In this document: piece by piece, positions 1-8,254 of the stretch
Layout of the letters: every line of letters begins with the position of its first letter
Position numbering within the stretch: position 1 is the stretch's first letter
Assembly (NCBI GenBank): GCA_900315485.1
Contig: OMZI01000016.1
Location: forward strand, 1-52,848
DNA: 52,848 nt
Reading direction: 5' to 3'
From: an uncultured Eubacteriales bacterium
Lineage (GTDB): Bacteria > Bacillota > Clostridia > Peptostreptococcales > Anaerovoracaceae
Program-made: the position numbers and the translations under genes
Notes under the pieces: generated by a model
The model's database searches: none
What the model was told of the DNA's origin: nothing
The model's input: the letters and a program-made list of their open reading frames with translations, nothing else

Positions 1-414
1 GATATGTACCAGGACTTCTTCGCAGATTTCAACAGGGAGAAAGCAGAGAACATGATCGCTGACCTCGGCATAGATATGAAACAGCAGATGAAGAATATGT
101 CCAAGGGAACCAAGGAAAAACTGCAGCTGTGCCTGGTAATGGCAAGAGAAGCTGAAGTGTATCTTCTCGATGAGCCTATCGGCGGAGTCGATCCGGCGAC
201 AAGAGATTACATACTCAGAACTATCATTTCAAATTACAACGAAGACGCTGTCGTTGTGATCTCCACCCATCTCATTTCAGATGTTGAGTCGGTGCTTGAT
301 GATGTTATCTTCCTTAAGGAGGGCAGAGTGGTACTCCACGGTCCTGCAGATGAGATACGTGAGGAGAAGGGCGAAAGCATAGATCTGCTGTTCAGGGAGG
401 TGTTCAGATGTTAG
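1..414 (+). CDS. ABC transporter ATP-binding protein (5' truncated by window edge)
   Basis: Only the C-terminal part of an ABC ATPase is present; the frame is open to base 1, so the start lies outside the window. Visible motifs are an ABC signature variant (NMSKGTKEKLQL), a Walker B with catalytic Glu (VYLLDEP), a D-loop (GGVD) and an H-loop (ISTH). The Walker A is missing because of the truncation. The stop overlaps the ATG of the next gene by 7 bases, which implies translational coupling to its membrane partner. The degenerate signature and the single ATPase plus 6-TM permease arrangement fit small exporters of the YtrB/BcrA type; the substrate is unknown. Confidence 0.9.
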   Translation, partial: DMYQDFFADFNREKAENMIADLGIDMKQQMKNMSKGTKEKLQLCLVMAREAEVYLLDEPIGGVDPATRDYILRTIISNYNEDAVVVISTHLISDVESVLDDVIFLKEGRVVLHGPADEIREEKGESIDLLFREVFRC

Positions 415-1166
415 GCAAACTGTTAAAATATGAGATCCCTGCACTGGGACGCAAACTTGTACCTTTATACATAGGATGGGCGGTCACCGCAGCGCTGCTT
501 GGACTGGCGGTAGGGCCGGCATCTTCAAAGTCGGACTTCATGGTCGTGATATCCGCTATGCTGTATTCGGCAGTTGCTGCTGCAGTTCTGGTGATGGCAG
601 TCGTCATGATCATTCAGAGATACAGCAAAAGCCTTCTCGGAGATGAAGCGTATTTCTATCAGGTGTTGCCGGTAACAGCATCAGAACACATAGTCAGCAA
701 AGCCGTTGCTGCCCTGATATGGGTGCTTCTCTCAGGAGCGGCAATGCTTCTGACCGGTCTTCTCATAGCCATTTTCAGCGGGAGCCTGAAAGAATTTTTC
801 GGAATCCTGCCGGATATCTTCAGAGGTATAAAAGGCTCTGAATGGCTTATAATCCTTGAATTCCTGATCCTGTTTGCTTTAAGCATCACCAAGAGCGTGA
901 TGGCAATATATGCAGCCATCACCATAGGACACCAGGCTCAGAAACATACTACGCTTGCTTCGATCGGAGCATATATAGCTGTACTGTGGTTCGAGGCGAT
1001 CGTCGGAAGGGCATGTGCAGGATTATATCCGGATCTCATCATGACATTCGACATATATGATTTCCATAAAATCTTCTTCGGAGCGCTGATAATCACTCTG
1101 GCATTCATGGCGATATACTTCTTCATCTGCAAGTACCTGATGGAAAAAAGACTCAACCTCAACTGA
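408..1166 (+). CDS. ABC transporter permease, multi-pass membrane protein
   Basis: A 252-residue hydrophobic protein with about six predicted membrane segments (for example around residues 20-37, 47-70, 105-127, 150-170, 185-205 and 222-242). It begins at an ATG inside the end of the ATPase gene, preceded by GGGAGGT. It is the likely membrane subunit of the exporter whose ATPase is upstream. No family-specific motif identifies the cargo. A strong terminator follows at 1205-1243, closing the operon. Confidence 0.85.
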   Translation: MLGKLLKYEIPALGRKLVPLYIGWAVTAALLGLAVGPASSKSDFMVVISAMLYSAVAAAVLVMAVVMIIQRYSKSLLGDEAYFYQVLPVTASEHIVSKAVAALIWVLLSGAAMLLTGLLIAIFSGSLKEFFGILPDIFRGIKGSEWLIILEFLILFALSITKSVMAIYAAITIGHQAQKHTTLASIGAYIAVLWFEAIVGRACAGLYPDLIMTFDIYDFHKIFFGALIITLAFMAIYFFICKYLMEKRLNLN

Positions 1167-1204
1167 TATCACAATTGAAATGGCTCTTACTGTCATCAAA
1201 TACG

Positions 1205-1243
1205 AAAAAACTGGCGGACCATATATCCGCCAGTTTTTGTTTA
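1205..1243 (+). terminator. Rho-independent terminator after ABC operon
   Basis: Perfect stem CTGGCGGA / TCCGCCAG (1211-1218 and 1226-1233) with A-run before and TTTTTG after. The A and T runs extend the pairing, so it could work in both directions. Confidence 0.9.
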
Positions 1244-1947
1244 TCTGGGTTCTATAGGAGGAGCTCGCCTTCGTTACCGTATCTCTCTGCAGGGATCATT
1301 GTCTTGCCATCTGTACGCCAAGTCCTGTGGATGCCTAAGTTTATTATTTGACTATAGCGGAAACCGCGCAGCAGCAGAATGAGTAGGGAGGCAAAACTTT
1401 GATAATCATTTAACAAAAAATGATGTAAAGAGAGCTTTACATCAGCTGAAATGCAGGGATTGTATGCATAAAAATGCATGACCAACAATTATTATTTGGG
1501 CTGAGCAACAATAAACCGGGACAATAATTGTGGGAAATGGCTCGAAAAGGGGTGATATTGACAATTAATTAACGAAGTTCAGGCTCTTGTTACATTAATA
1601 ACTAATCGCTCAAAGCCTTGAAAATCAAGGTTTTACTCTTTGAAGTGAATGCGTGAACGGCTGTGAACAAGCTCATTAATGTGAAGTTAATATCAATTTA
1701 AGATTGACTTAACATGAGAATTGGTCAATAATTAGTGTATGTTAAATATTGTCACCAATTTATCATCTTATTGCGACAATTCGTATCAAAATAACCCGAA
1801 ACTATTCTGGATATCGAAAATGCCGTAAAAAGTAACCACGAAATCGGACCGGACAGGTCGTGAGGATCCACGCCGGACGTAAGGTAAAATTTACCAGTTT
1901 TAAATCAAAATAAGCGCTGTAGGGTGGCAATAGAAAAGGAGTTTTAT
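1244..1947. other. AT-rich intergenic regulatory region upstream of the symporter
   Basis: About 700 bases with no convincing gene. It is clearly richer in A and T than its neighbours and full of dyads: TGTAAA-N6-TTTACA at 1424-1441, ACAATTATT/AATAATTGT at 1485-1493 and 1523-1531, two ATGCAT palindromes at 1464-1469 and 1474-1479, AATTGGT/ACCAATT at 1719-1725 and 1754-1760, and GGTAAA-A-TTTACC near 1884. The bases just before the symporter can fold into short hairpins (around 1838-1863). A 78-codon minus-strand frame at 1252-1488 has no ribosome binding site and is not called. Inference: a long leader or multi-operator promoter region. Confidence 0.5.
1424..1441. promoter_or_regulatory. TGTAAA-N6-TTTACA palindromic operator, copy 1
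   Basis: TGTAAA, six bases, TTTACA. The arms extend by one G/C pair to TGTAAAG/CTTTACA. The same spacing and half-sites recur twice after the symporter (3571-3588, 3605-3622). The half-sites match the variable-spacer CcpA sites (TGTAAA-Yx-TTTACA) described in clostridia; assignment to CcpA is an inference. Confidence 0.6.
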
Positions 1948-3462
1948 ATGAGTTCTGAAATGTTAACCTTTATACTTTACTTCGTCGCTCTGATGGGAGT
2001 AGTAATCTACTTCTACATCAAGGACAAGCAGAGAAGCCAGGAAGACTACTTCCTCGGCGGCCGTGCAATGGGACCTTGGGTAACAGCTCTCTCAGCACAG
2101 GCTTCAGATATGTCAGCCTGGCTGCTGATGGGACTTCCTGGATCGATCCTCGCATTCGGATTCGGTCAGATCTGGATCGGTATCGGACTTGCTCTCGGTA
2201 CTGCTCTCAACTGGATCCTCTGTGCGAGAAGACTGAGAGTATTCTCAGAGGAAGCTGATGACTCCATCACTATCCCGCAGTTCCTCGCAAACAGATTCGA
2301 TGCTGACACCAAGACACTGCAGGTAATCTGTGCTGTTATCTTCCTGTTTGCTTACACCATCTACGTTGCATCCGCATTCGTAGCAGGTACTACAGTATTC
2401 GGAACACTGTTCCCGGGAATCTCAACAACACTTGCTATGGTGATCTTCGCACTGCTGATCGTATTCTATACTATTTTCGGCGGATTCACTGCTGTATGCT
2501 GGACAGACTTCTTCCAGGGCATGCTGATGATGATCGCTCTGATGGCAGTTCCTATCGTAGTAATTGCTACACATCAGAACCTCGATACATCACTTCTTAC
2601 CAAGGTATATGAGTACACAGATGCCAACGGTGCAGTAGTGACATGTGACTTCGGTAGCGGAATCTTCAGCGCAAGCTGGCAGGATATTGCAACAGGTCTT
2701 GCTTGGGGCCTCGGATACTTCGGTATGCCGCACATCATCGTAAGATTCATGTCAATCGAGAAGCCTTCACAGATCAAGAAGTCTTCAACCATCGCTATCA
2801 TATGGGTACTGATCTCACTCGGAAGTGCATGCCTCATCGCTTACTTCGGCAGAATGCTCGTTGCTGATGAGCTTCTCCCTTATGGAATGCAGAAGCTGGT
2901 ATTCATCACAATGGCAAGAAAGTTCTTCCCACCAGCACTTTCAGGACTGCTGCTCGCAGCTATCATCGCTGCTTCAGTATCGACAGCGGACTCTCAGCTG
3001 CTCGTAGCTTCCAGCTCATTCACAGCTGACCTGTACACACTGTTCAAGAAGAATGTAAGTGAGAAGGAAGCCGTAATGGTAGGACGTATCGTAGTAGTAG
3101 TTATCGCTGTTATCGCTTACCTGATCGCTTCTTCAAAGGGAGCAGGTGCTCAGGCTATCATGAACCTGGTAGAGAACGCATGGGGCGCATTCGGTGCTTC
3201 ATTCGGACCTGTAATCATCCTGTCACTCTTCTGGAGAGAGTTCAACTACAAGGGAGCTATTGCAGGTATCATCGCAGGTTTCGTAGTTGACCTCGGATGG
3301 CTGTTCGGCGGTCTCTCAGCAAGCACAGGCGTATACGAGCTGCTGCCTGGATTCATCTGCGGCGCACTTGTAGCATTCATCGTTGCCAAGGCCACACCGA
3401 CTCTCGATAAGGAAAGAGCAGTATTCGACAAGGCAAGAGAAAGAGATGCTATCGCTGACTAA
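1948..3462 (+). CDS. putP: Sodium/proline-type symporter (SSS family)
   Basis: 504-residue solute:sodium symporter of the PutP type, an integral membrane carrier with about 12-13 helices driving uptake of proline or a related solute with Na+. Early residues carry the family hallmark: GGRAMGPWVTALSAQASDMS in helix 2, then the helix 3 glycine-rich segment and an SVSTADSQLL motif in the C-terminal half, which contains the Na2-site serines. A GTG at 1924 is in frame, but AAAGGAG at 1936-1941 points to ATG 1948. The length matches PutP (about 500). A terminator follows and palindromic TGTAAA-N6-TTTACA sites lie on both sides, suggesting carbon or nutrient control. Proline as substrate is the family's usual one and is not proven. 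Confidence 0.9.
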   Translation: MSSEMLTFILYFVALMGVVIYFYIKDKQRSQEDYFLGGRAMGPWVTALSAQASDMSAWLLMGLPGSILAFGFGQIWIGIGLALGTALNWILCARRLRVFSEEADDSITIPQFLANRFDADTKTLQVICAVIFLFAYTIYVASAFVAGTTVFGTLFPGISTTLAMVIFALLIVFYTIFGGFTAVCWTDFFQGMLMMIALMAVPIVVIATHQNLDTSLLTKVYEYTDANGAVVTCDFGSGIFSASWQDIATGLAWGLGYFGMPHIIVRFMSIEKPSQIKKSSTIAIIWVLISLGSACLIAYFGRMLVADELLPYGMQKLVFITMARKFFPPALSGLLLAAIIAASVSTADSQLLVASSSFTADLYTLFKKNVSEKEAVMVGRIVVVVIAVIAYLIASSKGAGAQAIMNLVENAWGAFGASFGPVIILSLFWREFNYKGAIAGIIAGFVVDLGWLFGGLSASTGVYELLPGFICGALVAFIVAKATPTLDKERAVFDKARERDAIAD

Positions 3463-3508
3463 TACTTTAGACTGATCACTATATCAATAATGATCGGTTC
3501 GGGTTATA

Positions 3509-3543
3509 GAGGTGCATACCGTAAGGTGTGCACCTCACTTTTT
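3509..3543 (+). terminator. Terminator of the symporter gene
   Basis: Stem GAGGTGCATAC / GTGTGCACCTC (3509-3519, 3526-3536) followed by a T run at 3539-3543. Confidence 0.85.
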
Positions 3544-3570
3544 GTCTTAAATGACCACGGAAGGGGCCGG

Positions 3571-3588
3571 TGTAAAAGGCGTTTTACA
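3571..3588. promoter_or_regulatory. TGTAAA-N6-TTTACA palindromic operator, copy 2
   Basis: TGTAAAAGGCGTTTTACA; arms of 7 bp. Centre-to-centre distance to copy 3 is 34 bp, about three helical turns, which suits cooperative binding upstream of the secreted-protein gene at 3818. Confidence 0.6.
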
Positions 3589-3604
3589 CACTTGCCGCCG
3601 CTGA

Positions 3605-3622
3605 TGTAAAAAACGCTTTACA
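3605..3622. promoter_or_regulatory. TGTAAA-N6-TTTACA palindromic operator, copy 3
   Basis: TGTAAAAAACGCTTTACA with the same half-sites and spacer length as the copies at 1424 and 3571. It is followed at once by a perfect 14-bp palindrome, GTTGAAATTTCAAC (3624-3637). Confidence 0.6.
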
Positions 3623-3817
3623 TGTTGAAATTTCAACGTTTTCGCGTCATAAAATCTGTATAGAAAAGTTCAAAAAAGCTCCATGCGGGAGTAGTATTCA
3701 GACAAGCGCCCTGACCGGATGCCTGTCTTTTATTTTGCAGGCTTGCCGGCCGGAATATCAGAAATACGCAGATGCGTATTCTCTGTTAGCGATGCAAAAA
3801 AAGAGAGGTGATTGCGG

Positions 3818-4795
3818 ATGCGAACAGACAGAAAGACATTCAGAAGAAAGGCCCTGCTGCTGGTCCTCGCACTGACGCTGGTGCTCGGGATCATGCCGTT
3901 TGAAGCCGGGGCAAGTGCCGCTCTTCCGGATCTGAATGACAAGAGCGTTTACTACACTCCTGACTACAAGAGCGGAGAGTGTATTCTCTCTTCATGTAAA
4001 TGCATGTTCAGAAGAGCAGCAATAATGAGAGGGTCACACGAGTGGGACACCATAACGAACACAGCGCTCAGGGGAATCGCGACCAATAAGTCCGGACTTT
4101 TCCGCCATTCTTTTGATTACACTAATGACGGAATAACATATACTGTGTCGATCATGGACCTTAAGGGAACAGAAGCAGCCAAAATCAATACGGTTGCAAA
4201 TATGCTGCTGAATCACCCTGAGGGCATCATCGTATGGGGAAGCAATGCAAACAGCGCAGGCCCTCATGCAGTCCTTGTTACAGGCTGCACGCGTGGTGTA
4301 TTGTATGCAGCTGATTCAGTTTACAACACAAACGGACGTAATTACGGCATCAGAGCGTGGAATGATACTTCGATGAAATCCATATCCAAGTGTACGGATA
4401 TCTGGTATATAAGCAAGATCAACGGAGTATCCCAGAAGACCCCTCAGTCAGGCAGCGCAGCTACGCAGGCAGGCTATGTAAAGCCTGATCCGCTGGTACA
4501 CATTATCAATGTGAGAGCGCCGCAGTCGATAAAGAAGGGCAGATCATTCAGTATCAAGGGAAAGATCTATTCCCTCAGAAAGATGAAGCGCGTCAGAGTA
4601 CAGATACTCAGGGCATCAGGAAAGACTGCTATATCTGTAACTACCAAGCCGAACAGAGCTTACTACAACCTCAAAAAGCTTGACAGAAGAGTCAAGTTCA
4701 GAAAACTCAAGAGGGGTACATATACGTACAAGGTGAAGGCTCAGACATCACGCGGCTGGGAGACTCTGGTTGAACAGGGCTTCACTATCTACTAG
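3818..4795 (+). CDS. Secreted protein with a papain-like/C39-like domain
   Basis: 325 residues. Basic N-terminus and hydrophobic core (residues 1-33) ending AGASA form a Sec signal peptide, so the product is exported. The body contains a Cys near residue 55 (GECILSSCKC), a His near 150 (GPHAVLVTGC) and an Asp near 166 (YAADS); that order and spacing suit the Cys-His-Asp triad of C39-like papain-fold domains. The last 100 residues are Lys/Arg-rich and beta-like, perhaps an Ig-like or wall-binding module. A TTG at 3812 is possible but the GAGGTG site fits ATG 3818. Catalysis is inferred, not proven; it may be an inactive surface protein. Confidence 0.75.
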   Translation: MRTDRKTFRRKALLLVLALTLVLGIMPFEAGASAALPDLNDKSVYYTPDYKSGECILSSCKCMFRRAAIMRGSHEWDTITNTALRGIATNKSGLFRHSFDYTNDGITYTVSIMDLKGTEAAKINTVANMLLNHPEGIIVWGSNANSAGPHAVLVTGCTRGVLYAADSVYNTNGRNYGIRAWNDTSMKSISKCTDIWYISKINGVSQKTPQSGSAATQAGYVKPDPLVHIINVRAPQSIKKGRSFSIKGKIYSLRKMKRVRVQILRASGKTAISVTTKPNRAYYNLKKLDRRVKFRKLKRGTYTYKVKAQTSRGWETLVEQGFTIY

Positions 4796-4836
4796 GGAAC
4801 AGCTGACAGGAGACAGGAGCACTGACGTAAGACAGG

Positions 4837-4871
4837 ACAGCGGACCGGTACATTCCGGTCCGCTGTTTTTT
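4837..4871 (+). terminator. Terminator after secreted C39-like gene
   Basis: Stem ACAGCGGACCGG / CCGGTCCGCTGT (4837-4848, 4855-4866) and a run of T to 4871. Confidence 0.92.
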
Positions 4872-4967
4872 CGGCAGGTTTAAGGATGGTTTAAACTTCG
4901 GGAGCTATCTTATACCTGCAAGCAGTTAAGGTACTGACAGAAGACACTAAGAAAAAGAGGGGAAAAC

Positions 4968-6404
4968 ATGTCACTGAAAACAAGAGGAAAAAAATACATT
5001 GCAATAGGTCTTGCGGCACTTCTGATGATGTCAGCGGCAGCCTGCTCACAGGAGGCTGCTGAAGCGGCTGAGACGGCCGCAGATTATCTGACTAAGGAAG
5101 ATATAACCGTCAACGAGACGATCGAAAACAGCGCTGACGGGGAACATGCCATTGAGGTAAGCGGGGAGGAAGCAGAATACTCGAATACCGGAGTTACCAA
5201 GACCGGTGATTCAGACGGGGATGAAGCAGACTTCTACGGTGAGAATTCAGCGATCTTCGCCACAGAAAAAGGAACACTTACTATAAAGGATTCACTGATC
5301 GAGACAAACGGAACACACGCCAATGCGGTATTCTCATACGGAGAGGGCACTGTGGTCAACATCGCCGATTCGGTGATCGAAACAAGCGGGAACTGTTCCG
5401 GCGGACTCATGACAACGGGCGGCGGTACCATGAACGCTGAGAACCTGACGATCAACACATCAGGCAACTCCTCCGCAGCCATCAGATCAGACAGAGGCGG
5501 CGGTACAGTAAATGTCACAAAGGGCTACTACAAGACGACCGGAACAGGTTCTCCTGTCATCTATTCGACAGCAGATATCACTGTCAGTGATTCGTACATG
5601 GAATCCACTGCGTCACAGGGTGTCGTAGTAGAGGGGAAGAACTCAGTAACACTGAAGAATGATACTCTGGTGGCTGACAACAACACCAAGAATGGAGACA
5701 AGTCTGACTACTATCAGGCGGTCATGATCTATCAGTCCATGTCCGGAGACGCCGCAGAGGGAAATTCATCATTTACCGCAGAAGGCGGCAGCATCACCAA
5801 CAAGAACGGAGACATATTCTTCGTAAACAACACTGCAACAGACATAAACCTCACGGGAGTCAGCATCACTAACGAGGACGCAGAAGGGAACTTCCTGAGA
5901 GCTGAAGCAGCAGGCTGGGGAAATGAAGGCTCCAACGGCGGCAAGGTCAATCTGAATGCATCAGCACAGACGATCGAAGGAAACATAATCGTTGATGATG
6001 TATCTGTACTCAACATGTATCTGAAGGACAAGTCCTCCTTCAGTGGTGCGATCAATACAGACGGTCAGAAGGGCGATGTGTATGTGGAGATCGAAGACGG
6101 AAGCACATGGACACTGACTGCGGACTCATATGTAAGCGGGCTTACCGTAGGAAAGGGGTCAGCAATAGATCTCAACGGACACAAACTCTATGTAGACGGA
6201 AAGGAATATACTGAGGGCTCAGCATCAGAGGGAACAGCTTTTGAAGTGAAGACAGAATCAAGCGGATCCGGAGCTCCTGAAGGCATGCCGGGAGGCGGAC
6301 AGACTCCTCCTGACGGCGGTCAGGGAGGACCGGGCTCAGGAGACAGCAGCGGAAAGCCATCAGGGAATCCGCCTGCAAAGCCGGGAAGTGACTCTGCAGC
6401 ATAA
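4968..6404 (+). CDS. Beta-helix surface lipoprotein with Gly/Pro-rich tail
   Basis: 478 residues. The N-terminus is a lipoprotein signal with lipobox SAAAC (Cys26), so the mature protein should be membrane-anchored outside the cell. From about residue 45 to 410 it is built of short repeats rich in Asn, Thr, Ser and Gly with patterns like GTLTIKDSLIETNG and GTVVNIADSVIETSG, typical of right-handed parallel beta-helix folds. The last 50 residues are Gly/Pro/Ser-rich, like a flexible wall-spanning linker. GGGGAA precedes the ATG. No catalytic motif was recognised, so adhesion, carbohydrate binding or pectate-lyase-like scaffolding are all possible. It has its own terminator. Confidence 0.8.
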   Translation: MSLKTRGKKYIAIGLAALLMMSAAACSQEAAEAAETAADYLTKEDITVNETIENSADGEHAIEVSGEEAEYSNTGVTKTGDSDGDEADFYGENSAIFATEKGTLTIKDSLIETNGTHANAVFSYGEGTVVNIADSVIETSGNCSGGLMTTGGGTMNAENLTINTSGNSSAAIRSDRGGGTVNVTKGYYKTTGTGSPVIYSTADITVSDSYMESTASQGVVVEGKNSVTLKNDTLVADNNTKNGDKSDYYQAVMIYQSMSGDAAEGNSSFTAEGGSITNKNGDIFFVNNTATDINLTGVSITNEDAEGNFLRAEAAGWGNEGSNGGKVNLNASAQTIEGNIIVDDVSVLNMYLKDKSSFSGAINTDGQKGDVYVEIEDGSTWTLTADSYVSGLTVGKGSAIDLNGHKLYVDGKEYTEGSASEGTAFEVKTESSGSGAPEGMPGGGQTPPDGGQGGPGSGDSSGKPSGNPPAKPGSDSAA

Positions 6405-6433
6405 ATCAGGCAAAATCAGCTGACCATACAAAA

Positions 6434-6480
6434 GGGCTCCTGCGCGTTTAAAGCGCAGGAGCCTTTGTCTGTGTTTTCTT
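6434..6480 (+). terminator. Terminator after beta-helix lipoprotein
   Basis: Perfect stem GGCTCCTGCGC / GCGCAGGAGCC (6435-6445, 6453-6463) with T-rich tail. It may also serve the convergent minus-strand gene. Confidence 0.88.
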
Positions 6481-6517
6481 CCCGTTCCTCAATAACAGGA
6501 ACGAAGCTCAGAGAGCT

Positions 6518-7828
6518 TTATTTTGCGATGTAGCGTGTCTCGATGTAGTATCTCTTCTCGTTGGCTTCGCCCATGGAGAAGGTCTTGCGAGGCAGTGCTC
6601 CGTCTGCTGCTACTGCAGGGAAGAGCATGAACTTGTCCATTGCAGGGAGCATGAATCCTGCATTGCCGTCTCTTGCTGACAGCTTCTCGACTGCATCTGT
6701 ACCATGGATGTAGTCGATATCGCATTCCTTGTTCTCCTTGACCATGATGTCAAGTACGTGCTGGAGGCATCCTACCTCGAGCTTGTTGGAAGGATCCTCA
6801 ACTACGATCTTGCCTCTCTGTGCACCTGTGATGTAAGGGATCTGGAATGCGCCGGCAGGTACTTCTGCATCTGCATCAGCGAGATATGCCTTGCCGTTGA
6901 ACTCATTCAGAAGCGAAACGACTTTGTTTACCATATCCATTCCGCTCTGTCCTTCCTTAGCGAAGATCACTCTGTGGATAGGCTCGAATACGATACCCTC
7001 ATCGTGGATGTTCTCGATCTCGCAGAGAGCGTATCTTGCAGGGTGGTTCTCGATCTCCTCAGGAGTAAGAGTCTTCTTGATGTTCTCCCATGCGGTCTTG
7101 GCTGTAGCGAGTGAGTGGTTACCGTCTCCCATAGCCTGGAAGATTACATTTCCTGCTCCGTACTTCTTCTCAGCCTCATCATAGAGTGCGGAGAGAGCTT
7201 CCTGCATTCCTGCGAGATTCTCTTCCTTGATGAACGAACCTGTGATATGTCCGCCGTTCATCATGAGGTCTGTGTCATAAATGACCTCTCTCGGCTGATC
7301 AACGAGCGGCTCGATAACTGTTTTGCCCGGATCATCGATCAGGATGATGATGTGAGGCATCTCGATAGGCGCGTCACCTCTGATCCTGAGACGAGGCGGG
7401 ATCCTCTCTACTACTGTACCCTCAGTAGCTCTTGTGAGTGATGTGGAACCCTTGTTGAAATCATATGCTTCAAGGTCTGTTGCAATAACAAGACCCATAC
7501 GTGTACGTCCTTCAGCGGTCCTCTTGATGAGCATGCATCCAGGCTCCATTTTGCGCAGTGTACCGTCTGCAAGATACTTGTCCATTGCAGCGCGGACTGC
7601 CTTGATGCGGTCTGCTTCGTCAGGTCCGTCGAGATAGAGCTCAGGGAGCATAAGGCGGAGAGCAGACGGGCTGTCACCGACGATCTCTTCGACTTTGTCC
7701 CAGTACTCCGGCTCGGATGTGTACTGGTCGCAGGCTACGACTGCCCATTTAAAGTAGTCGGTGCCTTCCTTCGGCAGCATCATTTCAGGGATATGAAGAC
7801 CGAATTTACTCCAATCATAAGTTGCCAT
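6518..7828 (-). CDS. DUF1015 family protein
   Basis: 436 residues, full length for the DUF1015/COG4198 family. The recognisable family signature GDGNHSLATAK sits in the middle, preceded by the IIILIDDPGKTVIEPL segment and followed by a conserved EPIHRVIF stretch. The family is soluble, has no firmly assigned reaction, and often lies near serine-biosynthesis genes in clostridia. Here its neighbours are an aminotransferase (divergent) and surface proteins. The start ATG is preceded by GGAGG on the minus strand (AACCGGAGGTTAAATT). Confidence 0.85.
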   Translation of the reverse strand: MATYDWSKFGLHIPEMMLPKEGTDYFKWAVVACDQYTSEPEYWDKVEEIVGDSPSALRLMLPELYLDGPDEADRIKAVRAAMDKYLADGTLRKMEPGCMLIKRTAEGRTRMGLVIATDLEAYDFNKGSTSLTRATEGTVVERIPPRLRIRGDAPIEMPHIIILIDDPGKTVIEPLVDQPREVIYDTDLMMNGGHITGSFIKEENLAGMQEALSALYDEAEKKYGAGNVIFQAMGDGNHSLATAKTAWENIKKTLTPEEIENHPARYALCEIENIHDEGIVFEPIHRVIFAKEGQSGMDMVNKVVSLLNEFNGKAYLADADAEVPAGAFQIPYITGAQRGKIVVEDPSNKLEVGCLQHVLDIMVKENKECDIDYIHGTDAVEKLSARDGNAGFMLPAMDKFMLFPAVAADGALPRKTFSMGEANEKRYYIETRYIAK

Positions 7829-7963
7829 AATTTAACCTCCGGTTGATTATGCATTGTGTAAAGCAAAAGTGTTGTTTTGTGGTCTCCGGAACCGTCCGCG
7901 AGGATGTACTTTCCGGCAGAAATCTGCCCGAAGACCATTCATCTAATTATCGAATAAATCCCG

Positions 7964-7992
7964 TTATAATTCAAGGACTAATATGCTATAAT
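7964..7992 (+). promoter_or_regulatory. Extended -10 promoter before the small ORF and aminotransferase
   Basis: TGCTATAAT at 7984-7992 is a perfect TGnTATAAT extended -10; the -35 position holds TTATAA (7964-7969, 17-bp spacer), a weak match. The predicted start near 7999 places an 8-bp hairpin, GTCTGAGA/TCTCAGAC (7999-8006, 8018-8025), at the extreme 5' end of the transcript, a typical RNA-stabilising position. Confidence 0.65.
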
Positions 7993-8078
7993 AATGATGT
8001 CTGAGAGACTGTGATCTTCTCAGACACAGCCGCAGCATCCGGTCCTGGACCGATAGTTTTCCTGAAAGGAGATCAGTT

Positions 8079-8165
8079 ATGTATAAATACTATGGGGGGC
8101 TCCTTCGATGGCGTGAAATAAAGGCTGCGGCAGGGTATATTCATCAGAACAGCATTCAACATTAA
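8079..8165 (+). CDS. Putative 28-residue small protein or leader peptide
   Basis: ATG 8079 has a near-ideal ribosome binding site (AAAGGAG at 8064-8070, 8-base gap). The product begins MYKYYGGLLRWREI and is basic and aromatic; it ends at TAA 8163-8165. It lies between an extended -10 promoter and the aminotransferase, about 90 bases before that gene. It resembles no family known to me. It may be a small membrane-associated protein or an upstream leader whose translation affects the downstream gene; there is no run of one amino acid that would suggest classical attenuation. Confidence 0.5.
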   Translation: MYKYYGGLLRWREIKAAAGYIHQNSIQH

Positions 8166-8254
8166 GGACACAGAGATTCTATGCATACGTGTCCTGCGTG
8201 GACGAATGCTTTTTTAGTCTGAACAGAAGTAAAGCTAACGGAGGTAATGAAAAA

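Noticed and set aside
1252-1488. 78-codon minus-strand frame, whose end (TWRTDGKTMIPAERYGNEGEL) looks protein-like
   Set aside because: No ribosome binding site, AT-rich first half and no family recognised; at best a gene remnant.
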